Shown here: piece after piece, positions 54,642 to 61,361 of the stretch
How positions within the stretch are numbered: the first letter of the stretch is position 1
Layout: each line of letters starts with the position of its first letter
Source of the DNA: Bog-105 sp965277435
GTDB lineage: Bacteria; Acidobacteriota; Terriglobia; Bryobacterales; Bryobacteraceae
Direction: 5' to 3'
DNA length: 64,000 nucleotides
Assembly: GCA_965277435.1 (NCBI GenBank)
Contig: OZ255821.1
Coordinates: 558,001-622,000 of the forward strand
Program-made: the position numbers and the translations under genes
Notes under the pieces: generated by a model
Databases searched by the model: none
The model's input: the letters and a program-made list of their open reading frames with translations, nothing else
Told to the model about the DNA's origin: nothing

Positions 54642-54782
54642 TTATGCAAGAGAATAGAAATATAAAAAGTGTTTATGGAAATGACTATCGTTCAGCGCGG
54701 TGAGGCGAAGGCGAGCCGCAGGAGAATTGCGCTTGAGGATGTCGCTAACGGTCTTTGTGTCGAGCATATACAGGCGGCTCAT
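54642..54782 (-). pseudogene. vapC: Truncated VapC toxin
   Basis: MSRLYMLDTKTVSDILKRNS, followed by PAARLRLTAL, is the N-terminus of a PIN-domain VapC toxin (Asp8, Thr9 of the catalytic start), but after about 30 residues the homology stops and the frame ends at 46 codons. It overlaps the antitoxin stop by ATGA, the canonical vapBC arrangement. The tail now lies next to, and within, the ilv upstream region, so the break joins the two units. Confidence 0.75.
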
Positions 54783-55027
54783 AGATCTTCTCGCTGCTCG
54801 GGATGCCCTTGTTGACGGTTGGCCAGGAAGTCGCTTCCGAAGCCGGCGCTGTCGATGGCTGCGAAAATCTCGTCCCAGGTCGCCGGAGCTTGCGAGAGAA
54901 TCAAGTCTCCACTCTGAGGATCACGCCGGATGTACACCTCATCCGTGGTGAAGCGAAACTCAGCCGGGATGCGGACTGCCTGGCTCCTTCCGCTCATAAA
55001 AACGCGGGCTTTGGAAAGATCTGCCAT
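54779..55027 (-). CDS. vapB: VapB-type antitoxin (AbrB/MazE swapped hairpin)
   Basis: 82 residues: AKARVFMSGRSQAVRIPAEFRF-like start (LSKARVFMSGRSQAVRIPAEF), then the beta DEVYIRRDPQSGDLILSQ and a C-terminal helix for toxin binding. The DNA-binding half is intact, so the protein could still repress. Its toxin partner is truncated, making it an orphan antitoxin. Confidence 0.85.
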   Translation of the reverse strand: MADLSKARVFMSGRSQAVRIPAEFRFTTDEVYIRRDPQSGDLILSQAPATWDEIFAAIDSAGFGSDFLANRQQGHPEQREDL

Positions 55028-55094
55028 TCGGTTTTCACCTCTGATAAATATCGTGCTGTGTATCTAGCGAGCTGTCAATTTCATTCTCCATGGA

Positions 55095-55751
55095 TCAATC
55101 GCCGTACGAATACGCGACGTTTGTCGGCATGAGCTTCCCCAAGAATCGCCGCCATAGTGCGACGTTCCAACCTTCGTCTCCTTCCACCACAATCAACTCG
55201 CCGATTGGGCCGAAACTGTTCAGCAGGTGACGAGGGCCCACGATCTCTTGCGGGCGAGGCGCGGCCGAGATCGAGGGCGTCTCCCCTCTATAAGCAAGGA
55301 AGTAGTCGGCCCGGTAAGTTTGGAAGTCTGTTAGTTCCGCTGTGCTTATGTGCGCAAGTACTCCGATTTGAACTTGCGGATTCGCGCCGCCCCATTGCTC
55401 AACAAAGCCGTCCACTGTCGCCCGCAACGTTTCGCTCGGGCTTATACGGACTGTCAGTGTTTCTCCACGGCCGAGACTTCGAAGGAGAGACTGCACGTGC
55501 GGGTCGAACTGGAGAGCAGAGAAGCGCTCCGCCGGGAGGGGCAACGGATATCCGCCTCCGCCCCAGTGCGCGGCCGGTTCGGGTAATTGCTTGCTGAACA
55601 ATGGCGAGGCGGTCTCTTTTGCCTGACCGACATACAGTAAAACTCTGGCCGAATCGTGACGGAACGCAACCCAAGGGCCGCTTTCAACATTGTTCGCCAT
55701 GGCATTCATCCAGAGAGCGAACAGTGACAGCGGCATGACTGACCGGACCAT
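55095..55751 (-). CDS. Unknown exported protein next to the IS element
   Basis: 218 residues from the ATG at 55751, where MVRSVMPLSLFALWMNAMA looks like an export signal. Patterns of note are WVAFRHDSARVLLYVGQAKETA, PHVQSLLRSLGRGETLTVRISPSE and TYRADYFLAYRGETPSI. I do not recognise the family. The frame is open further upstream through the left end of the IS, and if the IS and one CAG are removed it joins a short ATG-led piece at 57386-57415. So either the gene starts at 55751 and the IS sits 40 bases in front of it, or the IS cuts its first codons. Confidence 0.6.
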   Translation of the reverse strand: MVRSVMPLSLFALWMNAMANNVESGPWVAFRHDSARVLLYVGQAKETASPLFSKQLPEPAAHWGGGGYPLPLPAERFSALQFDPHVQSLLRSLGRGETLTVRISPSETLRATVDGFVEQWGGANPQVQIGVLAHISTAELTDFQTYRADYFLAYRGETPSISAAPRPQEIVGPRHLLNSFGPIGELIVVEGDEGWNVALWRRFLGKLMPTNVAYSYGD

Positions 55752-55858
55752 TCTATAAGCCACGGCTAATGTATACTCCAAAGCCTCCAGTGGAGTGGGC
55801 CCCAAAACTGAGACAAGGAGTTTAGACTCAACTTTCATTGAATGGAGAAAGAAGAGTC

Positions 55859-56203
55859 ATGAGGGTACGGAGAAAGTTCACGAAGGAATTCAAGGAAGCC
55901 GCCGTGAGACGGCTGGAATTGGGAGCCACCATGGCGGAGGTAGCGCGGGCGTGCGAGGTAAGTCCGAACGTGCTGCACCGTTGGCGGCGTGAGCTGAGGG
56001 AACAGGGAGGGAAGGCCTTCCCCGGCGAGGGACAGCGCCGGCTGGAAGTGACAACGCCGGTCGCCGATTTGGAACGCAAGATTGGGCGTCAGGCATTGGA
56101 GATCGATTTTTTGCAGCGATGCTTGCAGCATGTCGAGGAGCAGCGGAGGCTGCAGGCATTGACTTCTCCCAAATCGCTTGCCCTTACATCGAGAAAGAAG
56201 TGA
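55859..56203 (+). CDS. IS3-family OrfA
   Basis: 114 residues. The ATG at 55859 has GGAG upstream; a TTG at 55838 also fits the frame. KFTKEFKEAAVRRLELGATMAEVARACEVSPNVLHRWRREL is the helix-turn-helix of the IS3 OrfA, and the C-terminal half is a leucine-zipper-like coiled coil. It binds the terminal repeats and regulates the transposase. Confidence 0.93.
   Translation: MRVRRKFTKEFKEAAVRRLELGATMAEVARACEVSPNVLHRWRRELREQGGKAFPGEGQRRLEVTTPVADLERKIGRQALEIDFLQRCLQHVEEQRRLQALTSPKSLALTSRKK
56107..56113 (+). promoter_or_regulatory. Programmed -1 frameshift site
   Basis: T_TTT_TTG in the orfA frame. Slipping back one base enters the orfB frame and yields the fused OrfAB transposase. Typical of IS3 elements. 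Confidence 0.8.
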
Positions 56204-57054
56204 CGATGGCAACGCCGATACCGGTCGGACGGCTTTGCCGGATGGCCGGTGTGAGCCGGGCCGGGTTTTACCTCTGGCGGAAAGCGGAAGCCAAGCCGTA
56301 CGCCGACATGGCAGTGCGCGATGAGATGCAGCGGGTCGCGCTGGAGTGGCCGGCGTATGGCTGGCGGCGCATGACGGCGGAACTGCGGCGGCGCGGGTGG
56401 ACAGTGAACCACAAGCGAGTCCGCCGTCTGATGCGTGAAGACAACTTGCTCTGTTTGCGGCGCCGAAAGTTTCAGGTGGCCACTACCGATTCGGCGCATG
56501 GCCGGCCTGTGTACCCCAATCTGGCTGGCGAGATGACGGTCACAGAAATCAACCAGCTCTGGGTGGCCGACATCACCTACATCCGGCTGGAGAGCGAGTT
56601 CGTCTTTCTGGCGGTCGTGCTCGACGCCTGTTCGCGGCGCGTCATTGGTTGGGCGCTGGCCCGAACGCTGGAAGGCGAGCTGGCACAAGAAGCATTAGCT
56701 ATGGCGCTCAACCGGCGCACTGTTCAACCTGGATTGGTGCATCACTCCGACCGTGGTGTGCAGTATGCCTCGCGTGACTACACAAGCCTGCTGCACGAGC
56801 ATTCGATTGCCATCAGCATGAGCCGCAAAGGAAACCCTTACGACAACGCAGCTTGCGAGTCGTTTATGAAAACGCTGAAGTACGAGGAAGTGTACTGGCA
56901 AGAGTATCGCGATCTGCGCGAAGCGCGGCGCTCTATCGAGCGCTTCCTTGAGCAGATCTACAACGAAAAGCGGTTACATTCGGCGCTCGGCTATCGGCCG
57001 CCGGTGGAGTTTGAAGCTGGTTTGGTTCCTTCCGGTCTGGCGGCTACCGCATGA
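56119..57054 (+). CDS. IS3-family OrfB transposase (DDE)
   Basis: 311 residues as listed from an ATG, but normally made by the -1 frameshift at 56107-56113. The DDE catalytic residues are in WVADITYI, HHSDRGVQYAS and NAACESFMKTLK. The rve core is complete, so the element should be active. Confidence 0.94.
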   Translation: MLAACRGAAEAAGIDFSQIACPYIEKEVTMATPIPVGRLCRMAGVSRAGFYLWRKAEAKPYADMAVRDEMQRVALEWPAYGWRRMTAELRRRGWTVNHKRVRRLMREDNLLCLRRRKFQVATTDSAHGRPVYPNLAGEMTVTEINQLWVADITYIRLESEFVFLAVVLDACSRRVIGWALARTLEGELAQEALAMALNRRTVQPGLVHHSDRGVQYASRDYTSLLHEHSIAISMSRKGNPYDNAACESFMKTLKYEEVYWQEYRDLREARRSIERFLEQIYNEKRLHSALGYRPPVEFEAGLVPSGLAATA

Positions 57055-57385
57055 TGAAAAAGATCGAGGGCCCTCGAAAAGCGTTTTTCAGGCATGGCGG
57101 AATCTATCGGTCCGATGTGTCACTCCCGCTGGTAAACCTGGGCCGGAGTCCCGCATTCCGGTCGGGTCCGGGCCAGGCTATAGGACGCGCCGGATGCCAC
57201 ACGCCCTGCCCATCGTTCGCGATGAGTTCCGGCCGGCTATTCCTTGACGGGTCGGTCGCCACCGTTGCCCGTCTCCGCTTCGCCGACCAGTCCACTATAA
57301 AGTCAGGTCGCAACCACAACAAGCATTTTTCGTCGAATGGTAATCAGTGTCTAAACTGGTTGTCTCAGCCCAGGGGCCCACTTCA
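57055..57385 (+). other. Unusually long non-coding 3' tail of the IS
   Basis: 331 bases between orfB and the right end of the IS hold no supported gene. GC-rich with short inverted repeats (for example CCGGTCGGGTCCGGGCC). Most IS3 elements have a much shorter tail; this may be regulatory or passenger sequence. Confidence 0.5.
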
Positions 57386-57420
57386 CAGCCCGATCTGCTG
57401 TTGTCGATCTATCATCGAGA

Positions 57421-58032
57421 ATGGTTCTACGCCCATTCTGGGAGACTGCTTTTGAGGATGTTAGTGGACCGAGCCCGTTTGGACCTCCAAGCTACGAACT
57501 TGTAGAGCTGTCGCCTTCTCTTCCGAAGAACGCTTCCGTTCTTGATCTTGGTTGTGGTGACGGCAGGAACGCCTTGTTTTTCGCCCGTCATGGTTGCAAG
57601 GTTAAGGCTATAGATATTTCCCCTGCGGCAATCACAAAACTGTCCGTTCTCGCCGAGAAAGAGCACCTCGCTGTTAACGCCTGCCTGTCTGATCTGACAG
57701 ACTATCGGATTGATGATTTCTACGATTTAGTCATAGCACACGGGTGCTTGCACCTATTGGATCGGACAGCATGGGCTCGCCTTCTTGCCGAGGCTAAGGA
57801 TCATACTCGAGCTCTTGGATATCACGTCGTTGTTGTTTTCACGGATGTCCTTCCACCCCCCGAAGATCTTCACCCTTGGATGAAGGGATTGTTCAAAGAA
57901 GGTGAGCTGTTTAGCTTGTACTCCGACTGGAGTGCTTTGGTGAAGCTTTCCTATGTGTTAGATGACGAACACCCGGGCGGAGTTAGGCATCGACATCCAA
58001 TCAACAAGCTCGTCGCGCAGTTGCCAGCCTGA
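57421..58032 (+). CDS. SAM-dependent methyltransferase, TehB-like
   Basis: 203 residues. VLDLGCGDGRNALFFARHGCKVKAIDISPAAITKLSVLA is motif I of a class I methyltransferase, and DLVIAHGCLHLL the following motif. The start is uncertain because the frame is open up to the IS and another reading frame just upstream looks protein-like (IYHREWFYA), so the 5' end may be altered by the IS insertion. Substrate unknown. Confidence 0.78.
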   Translation: MVLRPFWETAFEDVSGPSPFGPPSYELVELSPSLPKNASVLDLGCGDGRNALFFARHGCKVKAIDISPAAITKLSVLAEKEHLAVNACLSDLTDYRIDDFYDLVIAHGCLHLLDRTAWARLLAEAKDHTRALGYHVVVVFTDVLPPPEDLHPWMKGLFKEGELFSLYSDWSALVKLSYVLDDEHPGGVRHRHPINKLVAQLPA

Positions 58033-58068
58033 GAGATTGCGTCACACACAGGCTCGCGAACCGGTTGC

Positions 58069-58161
58069 TTATACCTTAGCCTTAACCAGGTCTTCGGCAA
58101 CTAATGGCTTGCCGGGTTCCATGCGGGCGCGGAAGTTGACGTTGTAGCGGACGCGGGCGGC
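58069..58161. repeat. Copy of the aldolase 3' end (direct repeat, distal)
   Basis: These 93 bases match 59664-59756 at about four of five positions without gaps, and code for the same C-terminal motif YNVN-RARMEPG-PLVAEDL. See the peptidase and aldolase. Confidence 0.85.
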
Positions 58162-59655
58162 AACATTACGAAATGCGCGAGGCCGAGTCCCAATCGGGCT
58201 CATTTTGTGTTGTTGCCGCGAAAGAAGCTCAAAGGCTTTAGCCATTGCCGGATCTTCACCGGCAGCCACATCGGCGTCGGCGAACACGGGTACGACAACG
58301 TCAGGCGGGATGCCTGTTACATCAAAGGCCTTCCCGTCCGGCGTTCGATACACAGCATTGGGCAGACCGAAGGTCCAGCCGTTAGGTAAATGGCGGTCCA
58401 ACACATCGAAGAAAACGCCTTGGGTGTTCTCTCCGATTCGGGTGACACGGGGATCACGGGACATGAGCGCCTCGGTGAATGTCTCTGCGGCACTCATGGT
58501 GATGGGGCCAGTAAGTTCGACAACGGCACCATGGAAGCCAGGTCGCGAACTCGGCTCTACGATAATCGATTGGGCTGGAGTCCACTGCTCCGGGTCCAGT
58601 GGATTGGATCTCGCCTGCACGACGTAAGCAACGTATTTCTTAGTTGCCAATCGGCGTGCAATCGCAAGCCCCAGTTCATCGGATCCACCGAACGACAAGC
58701 GCATGTCGATCACAATAGCTTGCAGCTTGGAGTCGGAAAATATAACATCCAATGCTGATTCCAAAGCCTTCGAATCGTTGTGCCTGGAGTAGCCGCCAAA
58801 CGATAGGAACCTGAGATATCCTACTGATTCACTGATGTGCCCGAACTGAAGATGACGTCTGCAGAACATTCGGGGATGTTCCTTCAGGTAGTCTCGATTC
58901 GTAATCGCAAACAGCGTCCATCGATCTCGCTTAGCAAATTCGTCTCCACCATTCTTGATAATGCGATTTGTTCCTAGCCTCCAAGAATTCGTCGTAGAGC
59001 GTTTTATAGCAGGCGCCGCGATGTAGGTGTGGATGTCCCCCAGCGGCTTAATCATTGCCTCAAGGATGTCGAATAGTTGCGAGGGCGTGGTTTTCGCCGA
59101 AACGTTCTCGCGGTACTTAGCGACCGTGCTGTGCCAGCTCACGTGACGCCGGTCAAACGATATGTAATTTTCAGCCCAAGTTCGTGCAAAGACTTCGAAA
59201 TTCCCCGCTGGCGTGTTCTGGGTTGGTTGAGCGCAAACGGCCGGCATCTTGGGTATGTGCTCGATAGAGATATCCGGGACTGAGTCCTCCGGATGCAAGC
59301 TGCCGTGATCGCCTCTAGCGCTTAGCCGGAAGGAGAGCTTGCCTTCTTCTTTTGACTTAAATACTGCCTCAAGCTCGCCGACAGCATCTGGATCACGCCG
59401 GGCTGTTAGCCCTTGCACACAGGTGGTTGCGGTAGTCTCGAAGGCCGTCAGAGATGGTCCATTTATGACGAAGACGTAGCCGTATCCCTGGGTCTGCCAG
59501 AGACCGTCGAATTTCCCAGGGTTGCCAGAACACACCTGAGCCAATGCAGCGGTGAATAGCAGAAACATGGCCGATGGAGTGACACCTGATCTTGCAGCGC
59601 GAGTAACGGCGCAGACATGTATACGCCTGATTACCCGAAAATACGGCTTCCCCAT
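58069..59655 (-). CDS. S41-family peptidase with a grafted C-terminal tail
   Basis: Up to 528 residues. Start uncertain: ATG at 59655 or the ATG at 59568 with an export-like MFLLFTAALAQVCSG. The S41 core includes GYLRFLSFGGYS, AIVIDMRLSFGGSDELG and the catalytic Ser region ELTGPITMSAAETFTEALM, with the later GIPPDVVVPVF typical of the family. The last 29 residues (ARVRYNVNFRARMEPGKPLV-AEDLVKAKV) are not part of this family but copy the end of the aldolase encoded 9 bases upstream. Probably a secreted processing peptidase. Confidence 0.85.
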   Translation of the reverse strand: MGKPYFRVIRRIHVCAVTRAARSGVTPSAMFLLFTAALAQVCSGNPGKFDGLWQTQGYGYVFVINGPSLTAFETTATTCVQGLTARRDPDAVGELEAVFKSKEEGKLSFRLSARGDHGSLHPEDSVPDISIEHIPKMPAVCAQPTQNTPAGNFEVFARTWAENYISFDRRHVSWHSTVAKYRENVSAKTTPSQLFDILEAMIKPLGDIHTYIAAPAIKRSTTNSWRLGTNRIIKNGGDEFAKRDRWTLFAITNRDYLKEHPRMFCRRHLQFGHISESVGYLRFLSFGGYSRHNDSKALESALDVIFSDSKLQAIVIDMRLSFGGSDELGLAIARRLATKKYVAYVVQARSNPLDPEQWTPAQSIIVEPSSRPGFHGAVVELTGPITMSAAETFTEALMSRDPRVTRIGENTQGVFFDVLDRHLPNGWTFGLPNAVYRTPDGKAFDVTGIPPDVVVPVFADADVAAGEDPAMAKAFELLSRQQHKMSPIGTRPRAFRNVAARVRYNVNFRARMEPGKPLVAEDLVKAKV

Positions 59656-59663
59656 CCGCTTAC

Positions 59664-59756
59664 TTACACCTTGGTCTTAATCAAATCTTCGGCGACCAGG
59701 GGCATGCCGGGTTCCATGCGGGCTCTCGAGTTGACGTTGTAGCGGGTGCGGGCGGC
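59664..59756. repeat. Aldolase 3' end (direct repeat, proximal)
   Basis: Original-looking copy of the repeat at 58069-58161; it codes for TRYNVNSRARMEPGMPLVAE plus DLIKTKV at the end of the aldolase. Confidence 0.85.
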
Positions 59757-60374
59757 GAAGAGTTTTTCGACCTCTTCGCGTGGGAGGGCCTGTGCGCCGC
59801 CCATCAGTTCGGCCACGAAGGTAATGCGGGCGAAATGTTCTACCATTTCCATGCGGAAAAAGGCTTCCCAGACGTCCCGTCCGTAGGCGGTGCAGCCGTG
59901 GTTCTCGAGCAGCATGGCGTCGTAGTTGGCAATGAAGGGCAGCATGCCGTCACTGAGGGCAGGAGTACCGGGCAAACCATAGGCCGCTAGCGGAACCGCA
60001 CCCAGTTGGATGACTACCTCGGGCAGCATGGCCTTGTTGAGCGCGCGGCCTGCGCTGGCAAAACCGGTGGCGGTCGGCGGGTGGGCATGAACGATGGAAC
60101 GGACATCGGGGCGCAGCGAGTAGATGGTTAGGTGCATGGCGATTTCGCTGGTGCCGTTGCGATTGCCTTCGATCTTCTTACCGGCGAGATCGCAGATGAT
60201 GAGGTCGTCGGGCTCGACGAAGCCTTTGCTGATGGCGGTAGGGGTGCAGAGGATGCGATCGTCGTCGAGGCGGATGCTGACGTTGCCGTCGTTCATTGCC
60301 ACCCAGCCTTTGTCATAGATCAAGCGGCAAATACGCAGGAGATCCTGTCGATGCTCTCCTTCGGTCTTGGTCAT
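59664..60374 (-). CDS. Class II aldolase / adducin family protein
   Basis: 236 residues, similar to L-fuculose-phosphate and rhamnulose-phosphate aldolases. Zinc ligands are visible in HAHPPTATGFA and ENHGCTAYG, and the start WVAMNDGNVSIRL, then TAISKGFVEPDDLIICDL contains the phosphate-binding NGNVS-like loop. The active-site Glu lies in MLPEVVIQLG. It would cleave a phosphorylated keto sugar or act as a decarboxylase or epimerase; substrate unknown. Confidence 0.9.
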   Translation of the reverse strand: MTKTEGEHRQDLLRICRLIYDKGWVAMNDGNVSIRLDDDRILCTPTAISKGFVEPDDLIICDLAGKKIEGNRNGTSEIAMHLTIYSLRPDVRSIVHAHPPTATGFASAGRALNKAMLPEVVIQLGAVPLAAYGLPGTPALSDGMLPFIANYDAMLLENHGCTAYGRDVWEAFFRMEMVEHFARITFVAELMGGAQALPREEVEKLFAARTRYNVNSRARMEPGMPLVAEDLIKTKV

Positions 60375-60428
60375 GCGAATTAAATTTTAGCAAGGGAGAA
60401 AACGAGTGCGTGGCTACAATGAGGCATC

Positions 60429-61265
60429 GTGGAGAAACGCCGCATGTGCCCGAATTGCAGGGCATTCATTACTACGTCGGACCGGGTGTGTCCTTACTGC
60501 AATGTCCAGTTGGGACCGCGTGCGGTGGATTTGCGCCCGAGTGAGTTTGCCGCTTCGTTTATCCCGCAAGCCAATCTGACCAGCATCATCATTATTTTGA
60601 TCAATGTTGCTTTCTATTTGGCTGAGGTGGCGGCAAGCTACAAATTTACGAAGAGCACGCAGATCAGCGGGCAGGTGGCTATTCTGTTTGGCGCGAAATA
60701 CGCGCCGCTGATTCATGCGGGCCAATCGTGGCGCTTGATTACCGCGGGATTTCTGCATGGCGGCTTCGTGCACATCCTGATGAACTCCTGGTCGCTTTTT
60801 ATCCTGGTCCGGGAAGTGGAGCAGTTTTACGGAACGAGCCGGTTGATCGTGGCTTACGTGTTTTCGACGTTCACCGGGTTTCTTGGCAGCCTGTACTGGT
60901 CGCCAGGTAGCTTGTCTTTGGGAGCGTCAGCCGCGTGTTTCGGGATGATCGGCATTATGCTGGCGATGGGACTGAGAAACCGCGCCGACCCACTAGCGCA
61001 GGCGGTACGGGCGCACTACGGGCAGTGGTTTGTGATCGGTCTCGTGTTGAGCCTGGTACCCGGAATCGATATCGCGGCGCACATTGGCGGCTTCATCGGT
61101 GGATTCGTAATCGGCTGGCTGGGTGGGTTGCCCGGTTTACCCGGCAGTTCGCGTGAGACGATGTGGCGTGTGTTAGCGGGCGTGGCGATTGCGGTGACAG
61201 CTTATGCGTTTTTGCAGGATTTGCGTTCTTACACGGCGCTTCTGCGGAGTTTAGGCGGGGCGTGA
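60429..61265 (+). CDS. Rhomboid-family intramembrane protease with N-terminal zinc ribbon
   Basis: 278 residues. The N-terminus has two C-x2-C pairs (CPNCRAFITTSDRVCPYCN), a zinc ribbon. The rhomboid core follows: WRLITAGFLHGGFVHILMNSWSL, the catalytic Ser motif reading GASAACFG where GASGA is normal, and the catalytic His in DIAAHIGGFIGGF. About six membrane helices. It should cleave membrane helices, but the Ala in place of Gly after the Ser may lower activity. The GTG start is chosen to include the ribbon. Confidence 0.87.
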   Translation: MEKRRMCPNCRAFITTSDRVCPYCNVQLGPRAVDLRPSEFAASFIPQANLTSIIIILINVAFYLAEVAASYKFTKSTQISGQVAILFGAKYAPLIHAGQSWRLITAGFLHGGFVHILMNSWSLFILVREVEQFYGTSRLIVAYVFSTFTGFLGSLYWSPGSLSLGASAACFGMIGIMLAMGLRNRADPLAQAVRAHYGQWFVIGLVLSLVPGIDIAAHIGGFIGGFVIGWLGGLPGLPGSSRETMWRVLAGVAIAVTAYAFLQDLRSYTALLRSLGGA

Positions 61266-61318
61266 ATAGAGGCTTAGCCGTATTCTTTCTAGTGGGCTAT
61301 CGTTGCGGTGTGTAAAGT

Positions 61319-61347
61319 GCTCCGGTCGCTTCGCTCGCGGCTCTGAA
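61319..61347. repeat. Dispersed 29-base repeat, copy 2
   Basis: GCTCCGGTCGCTTCGCTCGC-GGCTCTGAA; see 31326-31354. Between the rhomboid and TPR genes. Confidence 0.6.
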
Positions 61348-61361
61348 GGCGGATTAGAGCC

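Larger units (their letters stand above)
55791..57385 (+). mobile_element. IS3-family insertion sequence
   Basis: 1595 bases, ends TGGAGTGGGCCCC... and ...GGGGCCCACTTCA, which form imperfect terminal inverted repeats of about 38 bases (TGRAGTGGGCCCC, CTGAGACAA and AGTTTAGAC are shared). The flanking CAG (55788-55790 and 57386-57388) is a 3-base target duplication, typical of IS3 elements. It carries orfA and orfB with a frameshift site. The element looks intact. Confidence 0.93.

Noticed and set aside
57051..57455. A passenger gene in the tail of the IS
   Set aside because: The 134-codon ORF has no recognisable pattern, crosses the IS end and continues into the flank, so it is not a captured gene.
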